Source: Phoronis australis
Taxonomy: Eukaryota; Phoronida; Phoronidae
Reading direction: 5' to 3'
Assembly: GCA_002633005.1 (NCBI GenBank)
Contig: NMRA01000051.1
Span: 1-64,000 of the forward strand
DNA length: 64,000 nt
Every line of letters begins with the position of its first letter. Position 1 is the first letter of the stretch. The position numbers and the translations under genes were made by a program. This document shows positions 35,592 through 47,170 of this stretch, piece after piece. Below the pieces are notes generated by a model. It was given only the letters and a program-made list of their open reading frames with translations. It was not told the DNA's origin and did not search any database.

Positions 35592-38500
35592 GAGAGAGGT
35601 TGTTTATTGCACTTGGAGCTAAGCTCATTTGTACATATTACATTGCAACATTTGGTATAGGTGGCAATTTCATGTCCGGGTATTCAATACATATATACAT
35701 ATTTACACGTTACAATGTTAGAGTTTCCTGTCTAATACCATAAGCCTTTAATATAAATAAGGATAGTCTTTTCAAAAGATTTCCAGAGTTTGTTTTGAAT
35801 AAGTATTTGACGTTTTCGATGTCTGTATGCTGTCGGGATATTTCTGGTAAAAAATTCTTTCTAATGTCGTTAAATACGGGGCAGTTAAGTAATAAGTGTA
35901 TTTCGTCTTCAATTTCTGAACGGTTGCAAATTTCGCAAAGTCTATCTTCCTTTGGAATGTCATGGTGCCTACCAGTTTCTATTTTCAGTTGGTGTCCAGA
36001 GCACCTGAATTTGGCTAAAATTCTACGTAGAGTTGGTGGTAAACTGTAAAGATATTCTTCACAAGATAAATCTGTTTTGATAATAGAGTAAAATGAGCAC
36101 TTGCTAGAGCTCTGCACTGATGTCCTCCATTCTTGGGCAGCACAATCCAACAATCTTTGCTTAAATTCTGATATAAATAAATCAAAGTTACCCGGTCCAC
36201 TTATCCATACCTCCCCAAACCCGTATCTGAACAAAATATCTTTAACTGCACTGGCCCAATTTGCTCGTCCTTTTTCACAGTCTTCCCGCAGCATCCTGTA
36301 ACTTTTCTTTGGGTATCTGGGGTTATTCATCTGTAGAATTTTGGTCCAGTAGATTATTGGTCTGCACAAGTATTTCACAGATAATAAATGCCTGCCGCAT
36401 TCTCCTCTGGCCATAACGTTACTTGTTTTCTTTGGGACACCAGCAACCCATTTACAGAAATCATTGTGAACACTTTCTATGTCTTTCGAATATACTGTAC
36501 CCCATATCTCAGCACCATATAACAATATAGGAGCTACCATACTATCAAACAATTTAAAACATACATGCGGGGATTTACAATTCACTTTGGTTAAACATGC
36601 TTTTAACATGTTCATTGCTTTTCTAGCTTGTAAAGCTGATATTCTACAATTTTCATTCCATTTTAATCTGCAAGAAAATGTCACACCAAGGTACTTGTAA
36701 TAAGATTTCGTTTCTACCGATTTCTTATTGTAGAACCACCGTTCCTGTGCCGACAGAGTCCCACCTCGCTTGAAGACAACAATATTTGTCTTATCAAGAT
36801 TAACACAAAGACTCCAATCCACACAGTAGTTGTGCAATACATTTAATTTCCTCTGGAGACCAGGCACTGTGTCCGCCACAAGCACCAAATCGTCCGCAAA
36901 CAATAACGAACTTAATTCACAATCATCACACTTGATACCTCGTCCTCCATTTTCTTTGACCTCTGACACCAGTCCGCTAACAAAAACAGAGAATAACCAA
37001 GGACTCAGTATACACCCTTGTTTCACACCTCTCGTACAATCAAAATAGGGTGTGATTTGACTCTGTATTCTCACGCACGATTTCACTTCAGCATAAATAT
37101 TCCTCAGGAGATTGAACACTTTCCCGTGGAGATTATTTTTTAACAAACAATAAAACAGACGTGTAGTTTCTAGGCTGTCAAACGCCTTGCTAAAGTCCAC
37201 AAAGGCACAGTACATTTTTCCACCTCTTTTTGATAAATTTATGTGGGCCAAAGCTTGTAGAACAAAAATGTTATCCACGGTCGAATAACCCGCCCTAAAT
37301 CCGGCTTGTTCCTCAGGGATACATTGCATTGCATCCGACCACTCAATCAGCCTTCTGTTTAATATTGATGTAAATAGCTTGCTTATGCTATCAATTAAAG
37401 AAATTCCCCTGTAATTATTTGGGTTATTTTTGTCTCCTTTCTTGTAAATTGGAACGATTATACTCTTTCTCCAGTTCTCCGGGAATTTTCCTGTCGCCAG
37501 TACCTTGTTGAATAGTTTGCATAACACTTCAAGGATGTCACCAGTCAGTGCTTTGAAGAGTTCATTTGGAATACCGTCTTCTCCAGGGGTTTTGTTGCTT
37601 TTAAGTTTATTTATTTCCTGATTGATTTCGGACATGTCAATTTCTTTATTAAGTTGTACCAGGATTTCATCACCAGGTGTGTTGGCACAGTCATTGCAGC
37701 TTTCGTCGTGCTCTCGCATTTCGTCCAGCAAATTATTAAGGAATTCTCTGTTTTCCCGTACAGGCTCAGTGTTCAAGAGTTTTTCAAAATAGTTATACCA
37801 TTCCTTCGACGAAATATCCGCTTGTTGAATATTGTTCGGATTTATGATTGACTTCACGTTTGCCCAGAATATTCTTGGATCTCTCACTGAATCACATAAT
37901 TTCTTTTCCATTTGTTCGTTATAATTCTTCTTTTTTTCACGACAGGTTTCCTTAAATTGACTTTTCGTATCAATATAATTACGTAGTGTATCCACACACT
38001 TTGTGGATCTGAAAAGTTTCAATAAATTATGTTTTTCTATTTTCTTTTGCTCGCAAACGTTGTCGAACCACCTTGGCTGCTGCCTGTTCACTGCGGGTTT
38101 ATTGCTTATTTTCATGTCAGCGCCGCAAGCGTGGAATAATTCATTTATTAAATTAACTGCTTTGTTAATATCCATATCGATGGCTGAAGATATTTGGGAT
38201 AATTTCTCGGTGGTGTCAACGCTGCCCAGTCTATCCTTAAAACTTGAAGATTTGTGTGGCTGCCACTTCAGTCGGTGCAATGGGGTTGTTCTGACACTAG
38301 TGTTCGATCCGTCTGTATCAGCTTCCGTATGTTCTAGATAACGTAGAGTACACATGATAGGGAAATGGTCTGACTGGTCGTAGTTTAATACTTCAAAGTC
38401 ATTAATATATTCGAACAGAGATGCCTCGGCAATAACATAGTCAATAGTGCTGCATCCTCGAGTGGAGACGAACGAATAGTTTCCTTCTCTGTCTGAGGGG

Positions 38501-39151
38501 TATCTACCGTTAACTATGTGCGTACCATATACTGCACAAAATTTGGCAAGTTCTTTGCCAAAGTAATTAGATTTCGCATCTTGGTTGTTTCTTGGTTTTT
38601 CAAAATTATTTTGAACATAACAACAATCGCTATTGGCAAGGACATTGATATGCGTGATATCGTCATCTGGGATGTAGTCTCTGAGTGTAGCTGTCCTTGA
38701 GTTAAAGTCACCTGTCAAAATAACCCGTGAGTGGTTAAATTTCCCATTACTCTTTAAGCAGGTAAAGTCATCCTCGAGACGATCAACACCGCAGTCAGAA
38801 ATGTCGTGGCTGTAGTATGCTGACCCTTCGGGAGGGAGATAAATAAAACCTATTATTACATCTGGCTTGTCTGAGCCAGCAAATAAATCTTTCAGATGCA
38901 AATATACTCTGTCTTCCAAATTCTCACAGATGCGAGTTATTTTGGTTCCTAAATTGTTCTTTACCATTACTGTCACTCCACCAGATACTTTGCCGTTATG
39001 TATGTTTCGTACTGATGTGAACGTGGAATAATTTTCTAAGAGATCGCCAAATTCATGCTCTGCTCTTGCGTGTGATTCAATGAATCCTATGAGGTCGTAG
39101 TTTCTAATTATTTTTTTAATTTCTCCTTTGTTTTGTCGTAGCTTACTTTCT
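35592..39151 (-). mobile_element. LINE (non-LTR) retrotransposon, 5'-truncated, recently inserted
   Basis: 3560 bp between two identical 212-bp repeats. It carries one long open frame with endonuclease and reverse transcriptase, then a 3' UTR of about 118 bp ending CAATAAACAACCTCTCTC without a poly(A) tail. The intact frame and perfect flanking repeats point to a young insertion. The clade is not assigned; the AP-type endonuclease, lack of RNase H and C-terminal zinc-knuckle-like motif are shared by several animal LINE clades. Confidence 0.9.
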
Positions 39152-39183
39152 AATGTTGAAGCTGGAAATTTAACTTCTATCAT
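35710..39183 (-). CDS. LINE endonuclease / reverse transcriptase (ORF2-like), chimeric N-terminus
   Basis: 1157 codons without a stop. The endonuclease spans about residues 11-285: GFIESHA (catalytic Glu), GDFNSR near 157, STIDYVIAE near 240 and SDHFPIM near 271. The reverse transcriptase spans about 500-800: TPGEDGIPNELF near 534, NNYRGISL, GFRAGYSTVDN, YCAFVDFSKAFDSL near 659, GVKQGCILSPWLF and FADDLVLVADT near 760, so the catalytic Asp residues are present. A C-terminal CxxC...HxxxxC motif (CEICNRSEIEDEIHLLLNC) begins near 1084. The first ten codons lie in the 212-bp target repeat, not the element, so the real N-terminus with the first endonuclease strand is missing. The apparent ATG is fortuitous. 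Confidence 0.9.
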   Translation of the reverse strand: MIEVKFPASTLESKLRQNKGEIKKIIRNYDLIGFIESHARAEHEFGDLLENYSTFTSVRNIHNGKVSGGVTVMVKNNLGTKITRICENLEDRVYLHLKDLFAGSDKPDVIIGFIYLPPEGSAYYSHDISDCGVDRLEDDFTCLKSNGKFNHSRVILTGDFNSRTATLRDYIPDDDITHINVLANSDCCYVQNNFEKPRNNQDAKSNYFGKELAKFCAVYGTHIVNGRYPSDREGNYSFVSTRGCSTIDYVIAEASLFEYINDFEVLNYDQSDHFPIMCTLRYLEHTEADTDGSNTSVRTTPLHRLKWQPHKSSSFKDRLGSVDTTEKLSQISSAIDMDINKAVNLINELFHACGADMKISNKPAVNRQQPRWFDNVCEQKKIEKHNLLKLFRSTKCVDTLRNYIDTKSQFKETCREKKKNYNEQMEKKLCDSVRDPRIFWANVKSIINPNNIQQADISSKEWYNYFEKLLNTEPVRENREFLNNLLDEMREHDESCNDCANTPGDEILVQLNKEIDMSEINQEINKLKSNKTPGEDGIPNELFKALTGDILEVLCKLFNKVLATGKFPENWRKSIIVPIYKKGDKNNPNNYRGISLIDSISKLFTSILNRRLIEWSDAMQCIPEEQAGFRAGYSTVDNIFVLQALAHINLSKRGGKMYCAFVDFSKAFDSLETTRLFYCLLKNNLHGKVFNLLRNIYAEVKSCVRIQSQITPYFDCTRGVKQGCILSPWLFSVFVSGLVSEVKENGGRGIKCDDCELSSLLFADDLVLVADTVPGLQRKLNVLHNYCVDWSLCVNLDKTNIVVFKRGGTLSAQERWFYNKKSVETKSYYKYLGVTFSCRLKWNENCRISALQARKAMNMLKACLTKVNCKSPHVCFKLFDSMVAPILLYGAEIWGTVYSKDIESVHNDFCKWVAGVPKKTSNVMARGECGRHLLSVKYLCRPIIYWTKILQMNNPRYPKKSYRMLREDCEKGRANWASAVKDILFRYGFGEVWISGPGNFDLFISEFKQRLLDCAAQEWRTSVQSSSKCSFYSIIKTDLSCEEYLYSLPPTLRRILAKFRCSGHQLKIETGRHHDIPKEDRLCEICNRSEIEDEIHLLLNCPVFNDIRKNFLPEISRQHTDIENVKYLFKTNSGNLLKRLSLFILKAYGIRQETLTL

Positions 39184-39363
39184 TATTATTGAGTAAGTAA
39201 TATGAAATCAATTGATTCCATTTCATGTGCAATTTATAACCTTCGTGTTATTTTGTTCAGTAGCTGAAAACTAGAGAAAAAAATCCTCAACTACACACTC
39301 TTGATATTTGTAAGTTCAGAAAATATTGTGAAAGGCGATACGTCATAGTAGGAGTAATAACAA
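39152..39363 (-). repeat. 212-bp direct repeat at the 5' side of the LINE
   Basis: Second copy of 35380-35591. It supplies the ATG and first ten codons of the long LINE frame. Confidence 0.9.
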
Positions 39364-39805
39364 CTAAGTATTTCTTGTGAGAGTCGCAACGAGGATTGTC
39401 AGATAATTGAGCCGTTGCCTCCAGGCTCCGACTAAATGAATTACAAGTACATTTTGATGTTTGGTGAATTTTTCTTTTTACAACATAAGCGTATTTAGGT
39501 GCTGAGGTATTTTTAACTCGATCAGATTGCTTTATTTTTTTTGGACAGCTAAACAGAAGGCGGCAATAAACCTGCTTATCAGCGCAAAAAGCACTTTTAA
39601 TTTGTAGTAGACCTCCTACAGTTAAAAAATTGCTCTAGTATTGTTTGATTAGAGAGAAGGCCCAAGTTGGATTTTTACTGTATGTGCCGAGCAGTGTTTC
39701 AACGAATAATCAGATGCCAATTCTTTACAAACCCACAAATCATTTCTCATACGTGAATAAATAAGGCAATGTGTTGAGAATAATTAAATAGCAGCTTGAT
39801 GTACA

Positions 39806-40140
39806 AGAACAACGCGGAGCGTTGAAATGCGCCCACGAATGCACTGCAAACGGTGTGCTTCTAGGGTGTTTAATTGTGTCATAAAAATGGCCACAGTATT
39901 GAACAAAACACTTCCAATCCATAAAAAAACGGAAAAATGTCACCGTATTTTAACAGAAATCTATTTACCAAATTTCATGAAAATTCGTCAAGGAACTTTA
40001 GAGAAACAGAACAAAGTGGAAAAAATTAAATTGTCACAAGGGTGTAAAGTGTTCGTCAGATCCGTCTGAAAGTTGTCTTCCGTCGTCAACTTCGAATAAA
40101 TACACTTGCTAAATATAATAAAAGATCCTGCAGAGGGCTT
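39806..40140 (+). repeat. Dispersed element with CAACGC-GGA-GCGTTG palindrome head
   Basis: Starts AAGAACAACGCGGAGCGTTG, then AATGCGCCCACGAATGCACTG. The same head occurs at 59080-59131. Further in, AAAAATGGCCACAGT and CCAAATTTCATGAAAATTCG resemble blocks of the 24110-25090 array, so the head and the tandem monomer seem to belong to one family. Confidence 0.6.
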
Positions 40141-40284
40141 GGGAGATACAGGTAAGGGTGCAAAAAGAAACTACCACGAGGATGTGCCACAGTACTCGAA
40201 GTCGTCGGAAAATCATTGCCAATCGTCCTCTTCATAGTAAGAACATACACAGTGACAGTTTTCTGATCTCTGGTGTGTTTAAGA

Positions 40285-40430
40285 TGTACGTATGGTGCGT
40301 GTACGTATGGTGCGTGTATGTATGGTGCGTGTATGTATGGTGCGTGTACGTATGGTGCGTGTATGTATGGTGCGTGTACGTATGGTGCGTGTATGTATGG
40401 TGCGTGTACGTATGGTGCGTGTATGTTTTC
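40285..40430 (+). repeat. Minisatellite, 15-bp unit
   Basis: About ten copies of GTAYGTATGGTGCGT. Unit variants with TACG or TATG partly alternate, giving a 30-bp higher-order period. It generates open frames on both strands (VCVWC and TIRTR repeats) that are not genes. Confidence 0.95.
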
Positions 40431-40549
40431 TTGGTAGTGTGAAATATTGTTTCAAATAACTATATGCAAAACAGCTGCAACGTGCAGACATGACTTAAAA
40501 ACACAGTTCTCTGCACACTTGAATTTATTAGGAAGGTCCCTCATTACAT

Positions 40550-40706
40550 CCAAGGTATTACAAATGCAGACCAGTTAGTGTAACAAGCCAAGGTATTACA
40601 AATGCAGACCAGTTAGTGTAACAAGCCAAGGTATTACAAATGCAGACCAGTTAGTGTAACAAGCCAAGGTATTACAAATGCAGACCAGTTAGTGTAACAA
40701 GCCAAG
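40550..40706 (+). repeat. Minisatellite, 38-bp unit, four copies
   Basis: Four apparently identical units beginning CCAAGGTATTACAAATGCAG. Perfect identity suggests recent expansion. Downstream of the MDH2 stop codon, near its likely 3' end. Confidence 0.95.
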
Positions 40707-41071
40707 TTTGACACCATCACTGTTAATATCTAATATCTACATTCAGTTACATAACCTTTTATTGTTGCTTAAATCTCAAGTGGTGTCATTAACAATACAC
40801 GTCACAAGGAAGAATATAACAGCAAGCGTTATCTATAACAAAGTACTAATTAGTTACAACCCATATATACTTTCAAAGTACCTTAGTAATCCACCCAACA
40901 GTAGGCCTGTATACGGTATACAAATAACGTAGCAGCAACCATTTTTATCGTTTTGGCTAAATACTCAACTCTGAAATTACAAGACACACATTTTGCGGCC
41001 CCTGTGCATCCCCGGCGCATCCAACAACGACAACCCTCTTACATCAACGGTGAAACACGATGGCTCCCACT

Positions 41072-44000
41072 TCAAGATCCATTAATAAAGTCCTCGCCTT
41101 TCTTAATATTCTTCTGCAGCTCTGGGATACATTTCTCGAGTAGTTCCACCTCATAATCAGTCAGCATGCCAATGCCCAAGTTCTTCTCAACACCGTTTGG
41201 CTGAAAGTGACAATGACATTCTGAAGTTATTAGCTCAATGAATGGAGAGCTGTGAATTCAATCGATTTATAATTTGATTGAATTCACATTCCAGCTGAAA
41301 TTATGAGACGAACATGCAAAATCTCACAAAATGCAACTGTCATGCTTCTATGACACTACCGACTGAGTAAATGCGAAGCGACAGACCCACAAAAGTACAG
41401 TAAAAACTCTTCAATGTGGGCAATATTTCTATTTTTCAGAAGCTTACCACATTACTGCAAATGCTTAAAATTTTACTATTACCCGCTAAATGTTATTTGT
41501 TAAAAGTTGTGCCATACAAACCATGCTAAAAGCAAGGTGAATTTTCCTGAAAAGTAATTTTTGTTGAGAATTCTGACAAATTGAAATTTCACCAGTCCGA
41601 CACATTGCGTCTCGAACTAAAGAATGTTTACCATAGCCCATATCAACTGAATACCAGTTGCTCGTCTCAGTACGTACCCCAAGGAGGAGGTTGGTTGAGA
41701 AGTATTTTGCCTCGGTCTCTTCCGACTTAACAAATGCACACTCAACCACATCCTGTTTGCCGTACAAAGCCTCCAGCACAGAGAATGTGAACCTGGCACC
41801 AGCATAGGCCATGGACAGAGTCGCTGACCCCTGCAAGAGGACAGAGCATCACTATACAGTTATACATGGACGGTGTTAGTTCCAGAATTTCTGTGGTAAA
41901 AAATATAGGGAGCTTTTTAAAACAATTGAAATATGAATCATCATTATTTCTAATTGGTTAATGAAGAAGATTTTCAGGTGTCAACAGGAATCAATACTGC
42001 ATGAAACTCTTTGTCAAATGCAGCGAAGACACGTTCAGAAAGGAACACTTCACATACATACCAATACGTTCTTGGACCACATATGGTTTGTAGATGATGA
42101 AAAACTCGCTGAGTAGTTCAATATTCATAATGAGATGGACCTTAATTGTGACCGTGAACAGACTGTGGGTGACTTTATCCCCACTCACACCACTAAATAA
42201 AGGACAGTCATCCTGAGATTATATTTATTAGGAATATGAGTAAAGACGACTTTTTCTTGACATGAAGCAAACCCCAACAAAGATGGGACTGTTCACATGC
42301 ACACACTATCAAACTTGTTGAGTTACTTATGAAGCACACGTAGGCCTTGAATCCAACTCGTGATGAAGAAGGCTTGGATGTTTAAAATTATTTACATATG
42401 TTTCACGTCCAATGTCGAGAATACAGATGAAAAAGAAGGTATGCCCATTTTAAAATGTACATCGTTTACAGACATATGACGTTCCCAGAACTAACTGAGC
42501 AAAACATGAATTATTATACAGCCCTCAGCACAGGCTTAAATGCCTTTAACGCAAATGTTCCTTCCAATCATTGAACACTACTTCTTCAAAAACTGGACAA
42601 CTTACCGCCCCAGCCTTTGCGTCAACAACCTCCGTGCCAGCATGTTGGATTCTCTCCGTCAGTTTGGTTCGCTCGTAACGTGAAAACGAGACAGAGGGCT
42701 TAGCCTGGGATGTGATGGGTACAATGGTGCTGCCAGAATGACCACCAATGATCGGCACGTTCACTTGAGATACATCAAGATTCTGCAATGCAACAAAAGA
42801 GCATGTGAATAAGTAAACCACTTAAGAAGGTCCAACCCCATAAAAATTGTCAGAAGAGAACACTTAAAAATTTAAATACTATTTGTATAAAGACATACTT
42901 CCTATCCATTTACAATGTAACATAGAAGTCAAGAAATATGCTAAAAAAGCCTGTCAAACGGGACTCAAAAACATTCTTGACATCATAGCATTGGTTTCAA
43001 TGCTTGGTTAGAAATTACCTGCAACTGAATTTAAGTGGTCAAATTTTGAAAAGGATCTCAAGTCCTTCAAATATTTCACCAAAATTTATGGGGGAAGTGG
43101 CCCGTTGTTTACTACTGCAGTATTTATCGAGTTCCTCAACAGGACAAAACGCAGTTTTAAGTATTCAATAAAAGCAGCCTTGCAGTCAAAATTTGCTGAA
43201 ATTGAAAAATGAACCTTAGCTTCAGCGACGAATGTATTGGCTCGCACAACATCTAAAGTTGTTACACCAAAAATTCTGTTAGGGTCGTAGACACCGTGTT
43301 TCTTGAAGACTTCAGAAGCTATTGGCACGGTAGAGTTGACCTGTAAAAGAAAGTGTCACTGTTAATTAAGATTTTAAACTTACGCAATACAGACCCTAAG
43401 TGTCATTAACTAAAGTAAGCAAACGTCAGGTTGCAGTCTGTTGCGCACCACTGATGACAACTTACAGCCAAGTTAGTCAGAACTGTCAATTTTCACCAAA
43501 AACAATAGAAATGATGTGACGGCACAAAAACAACACAGCAGCACGTGGCAGCTGTATACGGGCAGGGGTCACTCCATTTCCAAACCTCCTAACGCCATAG
43601 CGCTTTTGGTACATGAATGAAGTGACCAAAACTGACCAACTTTTAGTCATGATTTGCTGTCAATTCCAGACATCACGACCGACATTAGTTCAATACGTGA
43701 TCCAATTCCAAAGTTGGTGTACTCGCGCATAATTAAAAGCCGGTGATAACAAGTGTTGTGTGTTTTTTAACTAATGGAACATTAATTGGATTAACAATTG
43801 TCTTTGAACAGTTGATTCGTGGAAGTTCCCACAAAAATCTATACCCTCCTTGCTTTGCACCATAGTTGACGAATCAAGGATAACAAAATACATCAGATCA
43901 GCAGATCTGTGGTAGTCAGTGGGAATTGATCATTGAAGATAACACTTACTGGGTTAGTAATGATTAGAATCATTATCTTTGGGGCAAAACTTAGCACAGG

Positions 44001-45120
44001 CATCGGCCAAATCACGAACAATGGAGGCGTTAGTTTTGAACAGATCATCTCTTGTCATTCCTGCAAGGCAGATGTATACTACATTGGTATACAAGACAGC
44101 ACATTAATTGGACACACAGGAAAGAACCAATGGCAAACTGTGTAAAAATTTGTGAAAGCAATTGCAAGAAATGCCATTTTTTGTTTTCAAACTTATCACG
44201 TTTTGCTGGAAGACCTCAACAATTTAGCAACAGCTATACCACGCAAATCATATCAGAGAAAAAGTTTTCTCATCAGTTATATCTGTTGAGAAATTTGATA
44301 AATTACAATTCAAAATATTTGTCACATTCTGTCACAAACATCACAGTTTCTGACAACAAGAAAAACTTAAAACAAAACAGCAAGGTCTTTGAAAGAAGTG
44401 TCACAACAATGATATAGCCGCTTGCTATATTTATAGAGATCCTGATTTTCAGTCATCAAAAAATAAATTGTAATTATCCATTTCAGCAAGTAAAAATCTT
44501 TTTTCTTCTGATTTGTGAAATTAAAGAGGTGTTTACTACTAAAATGACCACTAGATGGTGCAAAATACGACAAACCCATTTGAAAATGGGACAAAGTCGT
44601 CTCCATAATGTAAACCTATTTATTAAATTTGATGAAAATCTGTAGAGAAACTCAATAGAATGAAACCTAGTACTATCTGCCTAAAAGAAATGGCCCTATA
44701 CAATCATAGGAATACACTTGGAAAATTTCACCACCTATAGCTATCAGATGCATTACATTTGAAAAAAAACCTCAATGTTATCCATTGCTTCACAAAACTA
44801 TTCACAACTCATTACAACACTGTCACGAAATCATAAATAATCCAATTTGCCATGTTATTCACTCACCTGGCTTGCGAGGTACTCCCGCTGGTATGACAAC
44901 CACATTGCTGTCTGAGAGACATGCCTCCAGTTCGTCACTTGCGGTATGACCAGATACCTTGGCTCGTGTCTCGATGTGGCTGAGGTCAGCTGCTACTCCG
45001 GGTGTCCCTACGATGTTCGTACAGCGACAGGTGACTGATGAGTGGAGATTGTTTCAGCAGGAGAGACAGAGGCTGCCCTATACCACCGCTGGCTCCCAAT
45101 ACAGCTACTTTGGCATGGTT
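41072..45120 (-). CDS. MDH2: Malate dehydrogenase, mitochondrial (two frame-breaking bases; exon 1 not found)
   Basis: NAD-dependent oxidation of malate to oxaloacetate in the mitochondrial matrix (TCA cycle, malate-aspartate shuttle). Exons in order: 44867-45120, 43950-44060, 43215-43340, 42606-42782, 41678-41830, 41072-41200 (stop TGA). Rossmann motif [35 protein letters not shown] (catalytic mobile loop), [46 protein letters not shown] (active-site His), [11 protein letters not shown] and the EKNLGIG C-terminus all match. Length without exon 1 is about 315, as in human. The exon at 44867-45120 carries one extra base near 45015, and the exon at 43950-44060 one extra base near 43976-43985; each breaks the frame although the translation resumes perfectly. 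A transit-peptide exon is expected upstream but was not identified. A polyadenylation signal may lie near 40760. The introns show nothing beyond one repeat monomer near 44530-44690. Confidence 0.93.
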
Positions 45121-45885
45121 CTAGAAATGCAGTGTTGAACAGAGAACAATGAGTAAGTTTTTATGGCCTGTCATTTTGAAAACCAGTTTAATTCAGTGGT
45201 TTTGAAAATCACAGACCGTCAATGAGGAGTATTGCCGTACCCTTTGCCATCACCAGCTTTACTGTACAGCTATAGAAATGATCAAATGAAGTCGTGGAGA
45301 ATTTAAAAAAAAAAAAATGGTCATATGGCAAATTTTTATTACTTAACATTCTTGTTCCGATCCAACAAAATGTCTCAGTAATCCTTCAGTTTACCAGTCC
45401 AAATTATTTGAACGCCAATACTACAACTGAATTCATTGCAACCTACAGCAGTGCTCTTACAATAAAACCTCACCTTAAGACACAGCATAGGTGAGGAGTA
45501 ACAACATGGTCTATCATTCTTTCCCCAAATGATATATCACACCAAATAAATCCTTTTCACTGTCCAGGCTCTATACCATGGGACGTCGGACATTCAGTAA
45601 AAAAATGTTACCATTTCATGTTTAAAGCACTTAAAAATTTAAAAGGTTTGAAATTGGAAAATCTACTGCAATTCGAGAATATCTTCAAAATTTTGAAGTC
45701 TTCGTAAACAAAATCAATTTTAGGATATGAAGGATGTTTTTGACTGTGAAGTTTCTTCAATCTAGAACATAATAGCAGACAGGAGAAATATTATTAAATC
45801 TTCCAAACGAAGTAAAAAGGGAGAAAAGTTTACAATTTGCAGAGTTCATACTGTACAGCTATCATCAGCCAGCAAACTTCAAATA
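45121..45885. other. MDH2 upstream or first-intron sequence
   Basis: AT-rich, with a short poly(A) run near 45306. I looked on the minus strand for a transit-peptide exon ending in a GT donor in phase 0 and saw none. Confidence 0.4.
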
Positions 45886-47170
45886 GGTTTATTTCATGTA
45901 ACAGGCCTCCGGCCCACATTACAATATATAACACAAAGAGAGTACAATAATTTTTCAAGTTTAAATTAATTCATATCAAGGAACTCATTTCGGCGTTTCT
46001 CCGAATTAATTAAATATCTAGCAACTTTTCTCAGAACATTTAAGTCATGAGTCTGTAGAAAATTTCTGAATGCTATATCTTCCACCTTATCGTACCTTGG
46101 TAAAAACCGCACTCGTAAATCCGAATATAAATTGCATTCGAGAAGAAAGTGTAATTCTGTTTCCACTTTCCCACTGTCACAGCAGGGACATAATCTGTCT
46201 TCTCTGTCAAATCCACTGAACCTTCCCTGGATAATCATTAATGAATGGGCGGAGCATCTAAACCTTGCAAGGGCTATTCTACGAAGTTTATTTTCTAAAC
46301 ATGGCTTGGCAAATTGATGCTGACCAAGTCCCAACAAAAATTTGCAAAAATTTATTTTGTACGATTTCAATGTCTTGTGCGGGGTGAAATCCCCAAATCT
46401 CAGAACCATATATCAAGATTGGTAATATTCTTGTATCAAACATTTTAAACCACATTTGCACAGAAATTTCATTGTACTTAAGCATGTGCTTTTTTAGTAC
46501 AAAAATAGCCTTTGCCACTTTGTCAGCTAACGTTTTCTGCGCCTTCGTAAATACACCTTTAGGAGCAAACTTGATACCCAAATAATTATACTCTGAAGTC
46601 GTTTGTACAATTTCGCCAAATAATTTCCACTTTTCATAAGTTCTCAAGTATCCCCCCTTTTCTAAAGACTATAATTTTTGTCTTCGACATATTCATATTC
46701 ACATGAAGCTTCCATTTATTACAATATTCTTCTAGTTTGGAATTAACCTTTGCATGGGAATAGCGGTTTCAGCGACGAGAACCAAATCATTGGCAAACAA
46801 CAACTAATATAAATTCAACATTCCAATATTTACACACGAGCCCTTTACATTTTGTAAATCACTTTCTAAATCATTTATAAATAGCGAGAAGAGAAAGGGA
46901 GATAATTGACACCCTTGTCTTACACCCATCGTTCATTGGAAGAAATCGGTTACGTAACCATCCCCATTCAGCAAGACGCAAGACGTCACATTTTCATACA
47001 TACTGTTTAGAATTTTATGCATTTTTCCATATATTTCAAAACTAGACATTTTATACTTAAGACCCTCTCGCTCACATAAATATATTTACGAAGTGAAATA
47101 CCATTGTTTGCATTCGCCCATGAATGGAGTCGGTTACATAACAACCGGTCAAATATCTTGCCACCCACCT
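45886..47170 (-). mobile_element. Decayed LINE fragment (reverse transcriptase and C-terminus)
   Basis: Broken frames on the minus strand spell reverse-transcriptase pieces. LFANDLVLVAET near 46790 replaces a catalytic Asp of FADD with Asn. YNLGIKFA-type sequence and ILPILIYGSEIWGFHP follow, then CPCCDSGKVETELHFLLEC near the C-terminus. Frameshifts and an internal deletion near 46320 separate them. The 3' end, ATGAAATAAACCTATTTG, resembles the tail of the intact LINE. Related to, but clearly diverged from, the element at 35592-39151. Confidence 0.85.

Noticed and set aside
40285-40491. Repetitive protein genes on both strands
   Set aside because: Both frames are produced by the 15-bp minisatellite; no other coding evidence.
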